Source: Cannabis sativa
Lineage: Eukaryota; Streptophyta; Magnoliopsida; Rosales; Cannabaceae
NCBI RefSeq assembly: GCF_029168945.1
Contig: NC_083603.1
Span: 17,546,001 to 17,610,000 of the forward strand
DNA length: 64,000 nt
Direction: 5' to 3'
Shown: piece by piece, positions 22,227-34,650 of the stretch
Numbering within the stretch: the first letter of the stretch is position 1
Layout of the letters: each line of letters begins with the position of its first letter
Position numbers and translations under genes: made by a program
The notes under the pieces: generated by a model
What the model saw: only the letters and a program-made list of their open reading frames with translations
Told to the model about the DNA's origin: nothing
The model's database searches: none

Positions 22227-24030
22227 TAATATAAAACAAACTGTGCAAATAGGTCAATCTGATGTCTTGATCTTAAGATCAAGTGTAGTATATTTGAATC
22301 CACCCAAACTTCTGGAAACTAGTTCATAAATACTCTTATGAAACATCCTTTACTATATGCTTTACTTATCAAGGGATACTGAAATCTTTACTGTTTTAAA
22401 AGTACATCTGAATTAACAGAAGACATATCTCTCATATTTTAAAATATGTAATTGAGATAATACAGTGTAGACTTTTCTTCAGTGATATAACTTTCTGGTA
22501 TTTTCGAATAGACCAAGTTATAGTTCTTCTCTGGTAGAGCTTGAATTATTATACAATAATTCCTCCACCCCCAAAGTAAGCACCATCTTATAGAATTTCG
22601 AAATTAGATGGTGAGATACAAAGACAACTGATACACAGGTCCTTAATATCTGACATATAGATCACTTACATAAATCCTTCTTGAATATCTTCTAATGTTC
22701 CCTATTTTATTACATCTCAGATAGCTCCCACTCAATAGCAGATGTCTGGTTAAATAAGACTTTTAACCTCTGATTGTTTAGAGAGTTACCTAGTTGTGAC
22801 TTTTGTATTAGTCTGAAACTTTAAGTCAAGACTAAGTCATCAACATAGCAGACTAGTATTTGAAGTGAAAAATACATGCCAGAGATAAAGTAATCAAAAT
22901 TAAGATACCATCAAAATTTTATGAGGATTAAGAATTCTTGGTTCAAGTCATTCGAATGGACTGAACTAGAGTTCTTTATCTTATTCTCATAATTCTGATA
23001 AGCTATACCTATCCATGTGAATGGTTAGATTTGCTTTTCAGTAGTGTTCTTAAGTACCTATCACAATTATCAACCTAATGAAGATGGGTATAGAACTTTA
23101 AAATTCTCCCACTCAATTAAGGTAGTGTGAAACTTTAACAAAGAACTTTCAAAGGTATCAAACTTTTACTTACTACAGTAAAATCGAAATGGAACATACA
23201 ATCAAGATCAAGAATTTATATTGACAATAGCTGACTCATTGTATTACTTCCATGTTTAAACAAGATATGTGTTTTATAGGGAATTGTGGAATGGACTCCA
23301 CCCCTAAGAATATACATATAGGGTACTTGTGGATAACCTCCACCCCTAAGTATATTGAGATTATGATCCACCCCTAAAGGTAGTAAAGATCATGATTCTC
23401 TTAGTGTGATAGAGTTTATGTGGAGTTGAATACTATCCAGAGTTCATTAGATATAAAAGATCGTTGAACTGCATAGTTTTCTTAACTTTTCTCCACCCCT
23501 ATCAGATCATAAGATCCTTTTATTAAACAAATTCTTAATAATTGTATGAGAATGAACAATTATTGATAAACATAGAAATAATTTCTAGTGTTTATATAAT
23601 ATAACTCTATGAAGAGTTGAAAATATTATAGAATTTGCAACAATAATAAAAACACTTACACATACAAACATATAAATATAATGTGGTAATAATTGATGAA
23701 GATAAAATTAAATGAAGCTCAATCTCATAAATTGCAATAGTGAATTTCGAAATAAAACTTTATTAATAATAAAAAAGTATTGCAACAATATGAGAGAAAC
23801 AGGGATAAATATCCCTGACTAAAATTTGAAATCCAAATTGTCTTTAAACTAAAACAATTAATTCAAAAAATTGAAGAGCTTCATCTTCATCTGGACGATT
23901 TCACCCTTGGTCCAGCTTTCTGATCCAACTCAATTGAGTTCAAGTAGCTTGGCCTATAAGAAGAAGAAAACAAATAAACAAAGTTAGTCCAAAATCATAA
24001 ATCCAATTGGATAATAATTCACTAAAACTC
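22227..24030 (-). other. Post-gag region of TR-GAG copy B
   Basis: This is the reverse of 6602-8390, with the same CTCCACCCCTA-type words (near 22562, 23297, 23338, 23368 and 23493) and no pol. The protease vestige near 23990-24010 reads NWIYDFG. I see no gene in it. Confidence 0.7.
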
Positions 24031-24891
24031 TTAAAGTTTATAAATGGAAATACCTTGTTTCTTTGCAAGAAGTTTAGGACACTGGGGTTTCCAATGACCT
24101 TTTTCATTGCAGTGTAAACACTTTCCTTTAAGTGTAGCATCACCAGAAGGAGCAGCCTTTTTCATGGCTTTTGCTCTCTTCTTGGTGTTCTTCCACTTCT
24201 TCTTCGATTTGGGCTTTGAAGCAAAGGCAACATTTGCTTCAGGTTTTATCGTCCCATTACCATTACCAGGATTATGAGGTTTACTCCCTTTCTTCTTGGG
24301 TCCTCTAATCAAATTTTCATAAGTTTGAAGGTCATTGACTAATTCATGAAAGTCAATTTCCTTCTTATTCATGACATAATTTGATGTATATGGTAGAAAT
24401 GCTGGAGTCAGGCTATTCAAGATAAGACTTACTTGAGTAGCACTGTCCATTTCAGCACCATGATCCTGGGCTTCTTGGAAATAACTGGACATGAGGAGGA
24501 CATGATCACGCACGTTTTGATGAGGTTCCATCCGTGCATTGATGTACTTCTTAGTCGCGTCAAAGCGTGACTGAAGTGATGCCTTACCGAATAGCTCATT
24601 TAACTTCGTCATAACTTCAGCAGCCTTCTCAGTTTTAGAAAACCGAGTTTTGAGGGTGTCAACCATGCTAGAAGGCATAAAGTATAGAGCTTTGTCATTT
24701 GCCTTCTGCCAACGCTCATACTTTTCTTTCACAGCTTTGGATGCATTATCCCCAGGCACTTTAGGTGACGGCTCAGTTAAAACAAACAAGGCACTTTCTC
24801 CTATGAGAGCAATATTAATGTTCTCATTCCATTTATTAAAGTTAGATCCATTCAGCTTATTTTCAGTCAACAGTGATAACATGGGATTCAT
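24031..24891 (-). CDS. gag: Copia-type GAG polyprotein (UBN2-like), TR-GAG copy B
   Basis: The protein has the same length (286 residues) and domain order as the copy A gag: N-terminal LNGSNFNKW motif, helical capsid-like region, Lys-rich linker and one CCHC knuckle at residues 258-271 (C258, C261, H266, C271 all kept). By eye about 15 residues differ. Examples are Glu/Lys in the PSPEVPGD segment, Lys/Glu in KAAKVM, Gly/Arg before the GPKKKG run, and Phe/Leu inside the knuckle. There is no stop or frameshift. It is the only intact frame of the element. The start is the same MNPML ATG. Confidence 0.92.
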   Translation of the reverse strand: MNPMLSLLTENKLNGSNFNKWNENINIALIGESALFVLTEPSPKVPGDNASKAVKEKYERWQKANDKALYFMPSSMVDTLKTRFSKTEKAAEVMTKLNELFGKASLQSRFDATKKYINARMEPHQNVRDHVLLMSSYFQEAQDHGAEMDSATQVSLILNSLTPAFLPYTSNYVMNKKEIDFHELVNDLQTYENLIRGPKKKGSKPHNPGNGNGTIKPEANVAFASKPKSKKKWKNTKKRAKAMKKAAPSGDATLKGKCLHCNEKGHWKPQCPKLLAKKQGISIYKL

Positions 24892-27800
24892 TTTGACAAA
24901 ACAGGATACTACAAAATAATAGAAATCAACAAATAGAAATTAATAATGGTTTAATACACAAAATCAATTCAGAAATTATAAGCACATAGCAAGTAGGAAT
25001 GATATGAGAAAATACTTAAAAAATTCAATCCTAAATAATTTCCAAGGTTTTCAACAAACTGATATCAGTGTCCCGTTTAGGCGAGAGTCAAAGCTACCAT
25101 CCATTGAATAGAGTTGTCAGCTCATCTAAAATGTTAAACATTCTAGCAACCTTTTATTCGATCAAGATCAGAATCCAGCGTTGTCCCGTTTAGGCGAGAG
25201 TCAAGGCTATTCTATCTCATGAGCTTCTACCATTGTTTCGCAATTTGCAAGTCAAATATGGTCGCCACCATTAGGGTGATCTATACCATATAAAACACTT
25301 ACAAACCACTTATCATGCGAGATTAAACGGTGCGAAATTGCTAATGAACGTTCCTCCATTAGGGAGGATTACTCACTAAAACAAACGGGTTGTAAAACCC
25401 ACAATGGAGATCGAATATATTAATAATAATAAAGCTCATTGTTTAAAATGTATTTTCTTTATTATTCTAATAAATAAATCTCATTAAATTCTAAATTAAG
25501 AATTAAAATTCAAAAATAATAATTTAATATAATATTTATAAAATTATACTTAGATGGTGATTGAAATAAAATTAATTATTTCCATCTTAGTAATAATCTT
25601 AAATATAAATATTAAGGAAATTAATTTAAGTTGAATTAAATAAATAATTAGCAACTTAAAAATTTCCTTTGAGAATATATTTATTGGATTCGAAAATTTA
25701 AAGTATATAAAAATACAATTTTCGAAAATAATAAAAATAGAAAAGAAATACTTCAAGCAAAAATATCACCTATCTAGATATTCTTTTGACTAGTTAATTC
25801 AATTTCTAATAATATATATTTTAAATTCATTTATTTTAAATTAATCAATTAAATGAAAAAAATCATTGATTGTAGTTGGTCCAAGAATTAATTAAAATAA
25901 ATAATTAATTTACAACTCAATCTATTTTTCAAAATAAAATTCGAAAATATTGCATAAATAAAATGCAAATTTCGAAATTGATTAATAAAATAAAGAAAAA
26001 TATATATATTGAAAATTATTTAAATTTAAGTTGAAAAATTAAATTTCAACCTAAAAATAATTTTCTATTTAATTAAGTGTCATGAAAAATCAATAAATAT
26101 TTAAGTATCATGATGAAAATCAACTTAGATATTTAGATTTTTCAAGTTAATTAAATGTATTAAATTCAAGAAATAATAATTAAGTGTAGAGAAAGCTTAA
26201 TTATTAATTTCTATTTAATACTAGGAAAAATATACTTAATAAAATTGTACCAAAATTAATTATTTAAATAATTAATTTCACAAAGTATGATTTTCCTATT
26301 TAAATATTAGAAATAATAAGTAGTCTAGAAATTACTATCTAGAAAATATCTTATTTGACTAAGTATCTTTTCAAAATTTGAAAAATATCTAATTTAAGTT
26401 ATATAGAAAAAATCTAAAACTTAAATAATTTCAAATCTAGATTTAATTAAATATCACAAATTAAGTTGTAACCACTTAATTTGAAGATATCTTTTGAAGT
26501 TAATATTTGAAAAGATATTAACCAAAAAATATCTAAGATATTCCATTTCAAGTTAAAATTTGAAAAGATATTAACTTAAAAAATATCTTAAGAATCTTTA
26601 ATAACTAATGCCTAAGATTCCTCAACTTGATTTAAAATTTAAATCAAATATTCAAATTTAAGTTAGTTAAGAAAAATCAGTTGATACAACTAATTTATAA
26701 CTTAAATATGAATATTTAATTAAATAAGCTCTAGAAAGAATCTTAGTTAGTTAAAATTCTATATTTAATTAAATACAAGAAAAATACAAATAGTTTGTCT
26801 AGAAATAATATCTAAAACTAAAAGTGTTTTTCTTAAAATTAACTTTAAAATATTAAAATGAAAATAAATTTTCATATATTTTAAAAGTTAATTATGTTGC
26901 TAATTCAATTTTTATTAGGTCAAACTAATATAATTAACCTAGTACAGTTATTCAAATCAAGCAAATGGGCCTTCACAATTGGGGTAGTTCATGTGAGGGG
27001 GTGCTGGGTTCAGTATGTCGTACCCACTTCTATGGCACCCAACTCTCACACAAGGCCCAAAAGAGAGGAATTTAACCTTAAAAAGAATAATTGTTATTAA
27101 TTGAATAGGTCCAAAAACTAAATGGACCTAAATAAAATCTATCATGGTGTGACATTTTATTTAGCAACAACCTATATGCATCTATATATAAAATAAACAT
27201 ATAGGCTCACACAGGCACACTTTGGATGGATCCTATCATGTTGCTAGGTCATACACAGATGAAAGAAGATTGTAAAATTTACCTGTTACAAATTATTAAC
27301 TTGACCAAGGGAGCCATCAGATCATTAGATCTGGCAAAAAGTAACCATGGCTATTTGCAATCAAGTAATAATAGGTTTTTAAAACTTACACACAAGCTAA
27401 AAACACATACTCCTGCAACAAGGTTAGCTGGATAGATGGAAGTAGGAGTTATTTAATTTTAAATAAATAATTTCGAAAAATAAATAATTAAAAAAAATTT
27501 AATTTTCGAAAAATAAAATAAAATTAAAAAAAATTAATTTCGGAAATAAAAAAAAAATAAATTTCGAAATTTAAAAAAAAAATATTTAAAATTAAACCTA
27601 CTTTTTGAAAAATTAGGTTTCAACCAACCTAAATATCATTTCAAAATTTGCTAACTACTTTTAAAAATTAAATGTTATTTTAAAAATAAAAATTAGAAAA
27701 GATAAATGAAATATCTTTTCAGATTTTTTAAATTTAATTCAAATAAATAAAATAACAAAATTTAAAAGTTAGCAAAATATCTTATATCTATTTAAAATTA

Positions 27801-28538
27801 CATGATTATAAATATCTTATTTTAAATTTAAATATGGTCAAAATATCTAAAAAGATTTAATTAAAAAATCTTAAAAGATAAGATATTTTTAAAAAATCTT
27901 AAAAGATAAGATATTTTTAAAATATCTTAAAAGATATTATAAATATCTTAAAAGATATTATAAATATCTTATAAAATCTGACCTTAAATTTAAAAAAAAT
28001 ATAATCAAATTTAAAAATAAGATAGATTTTTTTAAGCAAAAAGATAAATACTAATTCTATTCAAATTCAAATTACACTAATATCTTGAATTAGATTAAAA
28101 AAAATAAATTAATTCAAAATGATAATTAGAATTGAATTAGGAATAGTAATAGTATATATACAAAACCATACAAAAAATTGGAAGTTAATTCCATGAAAAA
28201 GTATGAAAAATTGAAGAAAATAGAAAAAATTCGAAACTGTACGGACAGTTCTGCGATCGCAGGAAAATATCAAGACAAATTTCGATTTTGTCAAATCTTC
28301 AAAAAATCATAACTAATTCAAATAAAATCCAAATTGAGTTCTGTAAAAGGCTAACTTGCTTAATTTTTTCCATACTATCCAATAAAAATAATTCCAGAAA
28401 CGAAATCACAATTATTTTTCACGAAAAATTCACAAACATCAATCAATCATCAAATAACACTCAATACAACATGATACCATCCAAAGAACATACAAACAAT
28501 CGTTTTAAAGTCCAAATTACATGTAAGTAAATCAATTA
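24892..28538 (-). other. AT-rich leader of TR-GAG copy B
   Basis: This is the reverse counterpart of 2087-5740. It includes the paired CTAAT-loop hairpins (25266-25278, 25353-25367), the duplicated 20-mer (25070-25089, 25183-25202) and a shorter AAGATATTT array near 27860-27970. No coding sequence is supported; the small open frames are AT-rich chance frames. Confidence 0.7.
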
Positions 28539-28555
28539 CCATGGCTCTGAGGCCA
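28539..28555 (-). promoter_or_regulatory. Primer-binding site of TR-GAG copy B
   Basis: On the minus strand it reads TGGCCTCAGAGCCATGG, identical to copy A at 2070-2086. It lies two bases from the 5' LTR edge. Confidence 0.85.
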
Positions 28556-28557
28556 GT

Positions 28558-30471
28558 TGTTGGGAATTATTTTACCAGGATCTTAGATCTACTCACAAGT
28601 ATGTTGTTTAAACATCCTAAATATGAACTTTCTAAAACGATAAAATAAACACATATAAAGTTAAGAAAACCTTACATTGATGCAGCGGAATAAATGTCTC
28701 CTTCCACTCAGATCTCTAACCCTTGATTCCTTTCTGTAGCAGAGTATAATCAAGATCTGAGCCCGAATCTCCTTCTTCTTCAAGTTTTGATCCTTCACAG
28801 TCTTCCAATCTATGATTGAGTTACTGCTTGTTGTGTGTGGGCACTCACTCTTTCACTAGGGTCACGAAAAAGATGAAGGGAAAAGAGAGAGAGGTATTTC
28901 GGCCAAGGAATAGAAAGTGGGGAAGGCTCAGTTTTCTGAAGAGAGAAATTTCTGTCAGAAAGCTAATCTGAAAACTTATATTTTGACTGAGCCATCACTT
29001 TCTATTTATAGGCAACTACTAGGTCTAGGTTTAGAATTATTTGGCATTAAAATAATGAAAATAATAATTTGAAAAATCAATATTAAGTGGCCGGCCACAT
29101 GGTGTTATTGGGCCTTACTTAATTTTGCAATTTTATCAAATTTTATCTCTATTTTCTCAAAAATGCCAATTTTCCAATTCTAACCTTTTAAATGCCAAAA
29201 CTAATTATTTAATAACTAAAATAGATTATTAAATAATATTGTCATTTAATTTAATTATTAATTAGACATATAAAGTCCATTAATAAATAAATAAACCTAG
29301 AAAACTCTTTTCCTTACAATTTCACCCATGCTTAGTGAAAATTCATAAAATTAGACATAGTCTAACTTTAGAATTATAATTGATCAATCACGAATCAATT
29401 AATGAGTCTTACAAGCAGAATGTTCTCAACTAGAATGGGGACCATGGATCTATATGCTGAGCTTCCAATAAGTGAACCAAATTTACCAAGTAAATTCCTA
29501 CTTATTAATTCTTCGTTGAATCCACTCTTAGAACTTAGAATTGCACTCTCAGACTTATATAGAGCATATTGTATGTTTCACGATACCAATATACTTTCTC
29601 ATTTAACCATTGTTATAATCTTATTGTGATTTAAAGATCCTCTATATAGATGATTTACATCGAGATGGGATTTCTTTACCGTTCTCACCCCTCAATGTAT
29701 TTTGCCCCTTAAAACACTTAGCTACCTGTAAATGGTGTTTAGTGATCTAATAATTAGTCAGTTAAACAAGAGCTCATCCATTTACTTCTATTTGCTAAGC
29801 TCAAAGGGAATCATCACTTAACTTCTATACACCAGTAGAAGCTATAGATTCCATATTTATGTTTAGCACTCCCACTCAATCATACTATCATGTTCCCAAA
29901 ATATACGTATCACCCTGACCCAAAAGTAGGCTTAACTAATAATCAAAGAACATGAATAGCACTCCTGAGTTGAGCCCAAGCATATCAGGATTTAGATTCT
30001 TTTTAATCTTAAGATCAACTACTGATATTGACTTGGAAAGATATGTATAACGATAAGTTTGTAATATCTTAACTTAGTTGCAATATCGGTCCAGTCCAAT
30101 GTATACTCCATACATTCGAAGCTAGTATACTTTACTAATGTCCTGGAAAGAACATAACACTTACTCCAAGTGTAAGTACACATCATCGCTGATTATCACA
30201 TTAGTGTAAATCCAATAACACTGATGAAACAGGGACCAAAACTTTTGATTCATATGATCACAATCACATTCCACTGTGTTGACGATACTGTAATTGTGAA
30301 TAAACATATGATCTGGATTTAACTGATTTTGTGTGTATGAATGTCATAAACATATTAAACATATTAAACCATTAGCATGTATAATTCATGCAAACATCAA
30401 TCACTTCTAATTCCTTTTATTGATAACTAATCAGATTGTAAAGAGTTTTATTTAGGGCATAAAACCCAACA
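28558..30471 (-). repeat. 5' LTR of TR-GAG copy B
   Basis: This 1,914-bp LTR begins TGTTGGGAATT and ends CCCAACA on the plus strand. It is followed at once by CAATA, the right half of the target duplication, and then by LINE sequence. Confidence 0.92.
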
Positions 30472-33400
30472 CAATATTGGCAACAACACTCTAGAATTGA
30501 CTGGTTACAATCGGGAGATCGGAACACAAAATTCTTTCATGCTAAAGCTTCGGCTCGTAATGCCACAAATAAAATCTGTTCTCTTCAAGATGAAAATGGT
30601 TATACAGTGACATCAAAGGATGGAATCTCAAATATTGTGTCTTCATATTTTCAAGATCTATTCACTGCATCAGAGGAGGATCATCGGGCTCTTTTCCATG
30701 TTTTATCAACCATACCTACCACCATTACAGCTGAACATAACTCCTTTTTACTTAAGGAATTTTCTTCAACCGATATTCTTGAAGCTTTAAAGAGTATGGC
30801 AAGAGATAAAAGCCCTGGACCCGATGGAATGTCTACTATGTTCTATCAACAAAACTGGGATATTGTGGGTTCTCTAGTAACTAAGGTTGTGCTTCATGTG
30901 TTAAATGATGGAGGAAATCCAGGTGCGTTTAACAAAACCTTGATAACTTTGATTCCAAAATCAAGAAGCCCAAGACAATGAAGGATTTTTGGCCAAGATC
31001 ATATCTAAGATGTTGGTATTTCGATTCAAGGTTATTCTACCACATGTCATTTTCGGAACTCAAAGTGCTTTCTTACCAAACCGGTTAATCACGGATAATG
31101 TTCTTGTGGGGTTTGAACTTGTCCACTCTTTGAAGCATAAACGAAGTCAGAAAGGATATGTTGCACTTAAGCTGGATATGAGTAAAGCATTTGATAGGGT
31201 TGAATGGTCTTTCATTGCGACAGTCATGGGGAAAATAGGGTTTAATGTTTGGTGGTTCTCTCTCATAATGACTTGCCTTCATACAACCCAGTTTTCTTTT
31301 CTCATAAATGGGGTTGTATCAGGTTTAGTCACTCCTCTACGGGGTCTACGTCAGGGCGACCCATTATTCCCATATTTGTTTCTTAACTGTTCAGAAGGCT
31401 TATCTCGATTATTGAGGTTTGAAGAATCCATTGGCCGACTTAAAGGATTATCAGTATCTCGTCATGCCCCAGTTGTCACTCACTTATTCTTCGCTGATGA
31501 TAGTCTTTTATTTTGCCAAGCGGATGGTTGGTCTTGTGGTGCCTTAAAGCGTGCTTTGTATATATATCATAGGGCTTCAAGACAACAACTCAATACAGAT
31601 AAATCTGTTATGTCCCCCCGAATACCACTGAAGCAGCAAAACAATCCTTTCAACGAATCTTGTGTATGCCCATTTGTGAATGCCATGAAAAGTATTTGGG
31701 TCTCCCTGCTTACTCTGAATGGTATAAGAAACATTTATTCAACAACATTAAGGATCGAATCTGGAAGCTTCTTCATTCATGGACTAATAAGCTTTTCTCC
31801 ATTGGTGGTAAGGAGGTATTGTTGAAAGCAGTTGTTCAATCAATACCCACTTATGCTATGAGCTGTTTTAAGTTACCATCCAAGTTTTGAAAGGAAATTG
31901 AGTCAATGATGGCCAATTTCTGGTGGGGAACAACAACTGCTAAGAAGAAAATTCATAGGAAGAAATGGAAATACCTTTGCAAGTCCAAACTAGAAGGGGG
32001 TATAGGATTTAGGGACTTTGTTCATTTTAACCAAGCACTTTTAGCGAAACAAGTCGGGCTTATTTTCCAAAATCCTCATTCTCTCCTTAGTCGCATCTTG
32101 AAGGGTTGCTATTTTCCTAATAACAGCTTCATTGATGCTCCAAAAGGGGGGATGTCTTCCTTTACATGGCAGGGTATATGTTGGGGTAAGGAGCTCTTAA
32201 AGAAAGGTTGAAGGTTGAAGATTGGTGATTGCTCTACTATAAGATGTCATTCAAATTCGTGGGTGCCAAGTCAATCAGTATTTGTACCTTTATACTACTC
32301 AGGGAATTCAACAAATATGGTTTCAGATTATATCACATCAGATAGAGAATGGGATTTATCTAAATTGCAGAATGATTTCTCTCCTCCTGATGTTGATAAT
32401 ATTCTCTCACAATTCCTCTCTCTTTTCATTCATCTAGAGATGAATGGTTTTGGCACTACACTGTAGGTTAATTCACAGTGAAATCAACTTACCATCTGGC
32501 CTGTTCAAGTGATGAAGTTTCAAAATCTTCATCTTCACAAACACAAGAACAACGGTGGAAATCTTATTGGGGTTTGAATCTTCCTTCGAAAGTGAAAATC
32601 TTTGGTTGGAGGGCTATTTAAAATTGCCTCCCTGTTGCTACTTCATTGTTTAGAAAGAAATCTCTTACCTCTACTGTGTGTTGTTTATGCCAAAATGCTT
32701 GGGAATCAGTGGGGCATGCAATGTTTAGCTACAAACATGCAAGATCAGTGTGGCTTCATTCTGGGTTTTCTTTTGATTTGCGATCTGCTACTAGTTTGAA
32801 ACCAGAGGTATTTTTGTTTCACCTCTCACAAGTTCATACCAAATCTGAGTTGGAAATGATTTTTTGCATTATGTGGTTTATTTGGTATGATCGAAACAAT
32901 ATTCTTCATGGTAAATCACCTTAAACATTAATTGAAATCCATTCTAAGGCATTAGCTTATCTTCACAACTTCCAAAATGCTGCTGCTAAAATCAACTCGG
33001 CTGCAAGTTCTGGAGCTGCTGATGCAGGTCATAGTGCTACTAGTGTATCATCTCTTTCTACTGATGTAGTAGATATTTCTACTTCTGCTGGTGTTGTAGA
33101 CATACAAACTACTACTAGTGCACACCTTTCCTCTACTGGTGTGAAAGTTTTTCATTCGGTTGGTGTTGCACCAATTAAGTGGCAACCTCCTCCTGTGCAT
33201 TGCCTCAAAATGAACATTGATGCAGCTTTTGATTCTTCCTAAAAAAGAATTGGTTTAGACATAATTATTCAAGATTCTTCTGGGTGTGTCAAGGCTGCAA
33301 AGTCAAAATTAGTGCGCGGTTGCTATAAGCCTCATGGAAGGTAAGGCCATGTTTCATGGTCTACTTTTTGCTAGGAGTCTGAACCTACAGATTCTTTGCT

Positions 33401-33636
33401 TCTTGCTGATGTGATTAACAATTCAAGACCCATTATGTCTTATTTTCATGATTTGGTTGTGGATGTTCATTATCATTTATCCAATTTCCATTTAGCTTGT
33501 TCGTCATGTTAGACGATATGTTAATCATGCTGCTCATGGTTTAGTGAAATATGTTTTAGTGCAGGATAATAATTGTATTTGGCTTGAGGAATTATCCTCG
33601 ACTATTTTTTCTGTTATTGTAAACGAGTCTCTTTAA
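30472..33636 (+). pseudogene. LINE ORF2 part 2: reverse transcriptase and RNase H
   Basis: After the insertion the LINE reading resumes at [20 protein letters not shown]. Reverse transcriptase motifs follow: [21 protein letters not shown] (31169), LRGLRQGDPLFPYLF and FADDSLLF (31490), so the catalytic Asp pair is present. A deletion near 30985-31000 removes the expected block before KIISKM and shifts frame; another shift lies near 31640, and stops occur near 31888 and 32209. Past a zinc-binding segment (CCLCQNAWESVGHAMFSY, about 32680), an RNase H-like domain reads LKMNIDAAFDS (about 33210) to the final TAA at 33634. It is inactive. Confidence 0.85.
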
Positions 33637-33658
33637 TTTATTATAATTGATGCTTTCT

Positions 33659-33669
33659 TAAAAAAAAAA
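33659..33669 (+). repeat. LINE poly-A tail
   Basis: A run of A follows TGATGCTTTCTT, a common plant L1 3' end. It marks the LINE 3' boundary and fixes its plus orientation. Confidence 0.75.
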
Positions 33670-33739
33670 TAGTAAAATAAAAAGTAACAATTAAAATAAA
33701 AATAAAAAGTGGGAATAAAATGTAATTTTTTCTTGTTTT

Positions 33740-33975
33740 TTCGTCCTAAAACCTATCTCCTCTCCCCGCCCGCTCTCTCTCACCGGTGGTCTTTTTTTTT
33801 TTTTTTTTTACTTCACGGCAACATATCCTCCAGTTCTCTATCCATTCTCCGTCGCCATAGCCATCACCGTCACTAGCACCGGCGAAGCATTTACTTGAAG
33901 AGCAGAGCCGAACGTTGGCCGCAGCTATTGGCGCTACGGGCTCATCCAATCCAATTTACGACCCTTATTTACTAG
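33740..33975 (+). other. Possible 5'-UTR exon
   Basis: This is a pyrimidine-rich, locally GC-richer stretch (CTCTCCCCGCCCGCTCTCTC, then a T-run and a GC-balanced block) ending in the splice-donor-like TTACTAG|GTATC. It looks like a plant 5' untranslated exon. It could belong to the aminotransferase gene downstream or to a separate small gene. No transcript evidence is available. Confidence 0.35.
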
Positions 33976-34533
33976 GTATCAATCTCCACCTCTGCTTAAT
34001 TTGTGTGTATTTGTATAATTTTGTATATATATGGTAGATATCGATACATTTGTCTGTTGTTTTTGTTAGCAGGTAGTAGAACTGAAATCGGATGGAATCA
34101 TATCTAAATGAAAAATCAAAAGGCGTCAATTGCTCAAATCTTTCATCTAAAAAACTGTGAGAAGATTCATTTAGTTTCATATTTTTTTGCTCAGATTTTC
34201 ATTTCAAATGCAGTAAAAAGTTTCGGCCCCCCTTGACAAATTACCACAAAATGCCGCCTTGTACCTTTCTTGGTTAATTATCAAAAAGCCATCTTCTCAC
34301 TTGTTGACACGTCCAAATTTTCTATTTTACCACGCGTACAACCTTGACCTATCCAGATTCCAGCCTCATCTTTTGTCTCAAGCCCTCTTTTAAACAAATC
34401 TTATTCACCACTTGTTTGTCTGAGAAGCTTATCAGGATCTCACTTCACCTATTCGTTCTAAACTTTTTTCATTTTCTAGTATCATTTTTGAGTTTTAATA
34501 TTGGGTCTAACTGAAAATGTCTTACTTATGCAG

Positions 34534-34650
34534 TGAGCTCATGTAATGGCCATGGTGTTCCAAACTTCAAGAGTTACGATTGGGATATATATAGGTATTC
34601 TGTGGGTTTTATCATTAACTGACAGAGACAAGAAGAAAACTAAGGAGGAC
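34534..34650 (+). other. Candidate small exon with a hydrophobic segment
   Basis: A good acceptor (TTACTTATGCAG) and donor (GACATG|GTAAGTAG) bracket a frame with ATG at 34546 or 34552. It reads a hydrophobic segment, VTIGIYIGILWVLSL, followed by the charged tail TDRDKKKTKEDM. This suggests the N-terminal exon of a small membrane protein. I do not recognise the family and cannot place its next exon with confidence. It may instead be an untranslated exon of the downstream gene with an upstream reading frame. Confidence 0.35.

Larger units (their letters stand above)
20297..30471 (-). mobile_element. TR-GAG copy B, inserted in the LINE
   Basis: This is a complete 10,175-bp element in the reverse orientation. 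LTRs lie at 28558-30471 (5') and 20297-22211 (3'). The target duplication CAATA is exact (20292-20296 and 30472-30476). It has the same architecture as copy A: modified tRNA-Met primer site, 3.7-kb AT-rich leader, paired hairpins, duplicated 20-mer, gag (24031-24891), protease vestige, purine motifs and polypurine tract, and no pol. Removing it with one CAATA restores the LINE reading [20 protein letters not shown] across the junction, so it inserted after the LINE. Together with copy A it makes a ~10-kb inverted repeat separated by about 10 kb. Confidence 0.92.
17629..33669 (+). mobile_element. Decayed L1-type LINE carrying TR-GAG copy B
   Basis: This is a non-LTR retrotransposon of the plant L1 type: ORF1 with a zinc knuckle, ORF2 with APE-like endonuclease, reverse transcriptase, a C-terminal zinc-binding domain and an RNase H-like domain, then a poly-A tail at 33660-33669. 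Without the 10.2-kb insertion it is about 5.9 kb, a normal length. Stops and frameshifts occur in every domain, so it is dead. The 5' edge is set only by the possible imperfect duplication AATAGTTAAAATGAAG (17613) against AATAGTAAAATAAAAAG (33668) and may be off by tens of bases. Confidence 0.85.
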
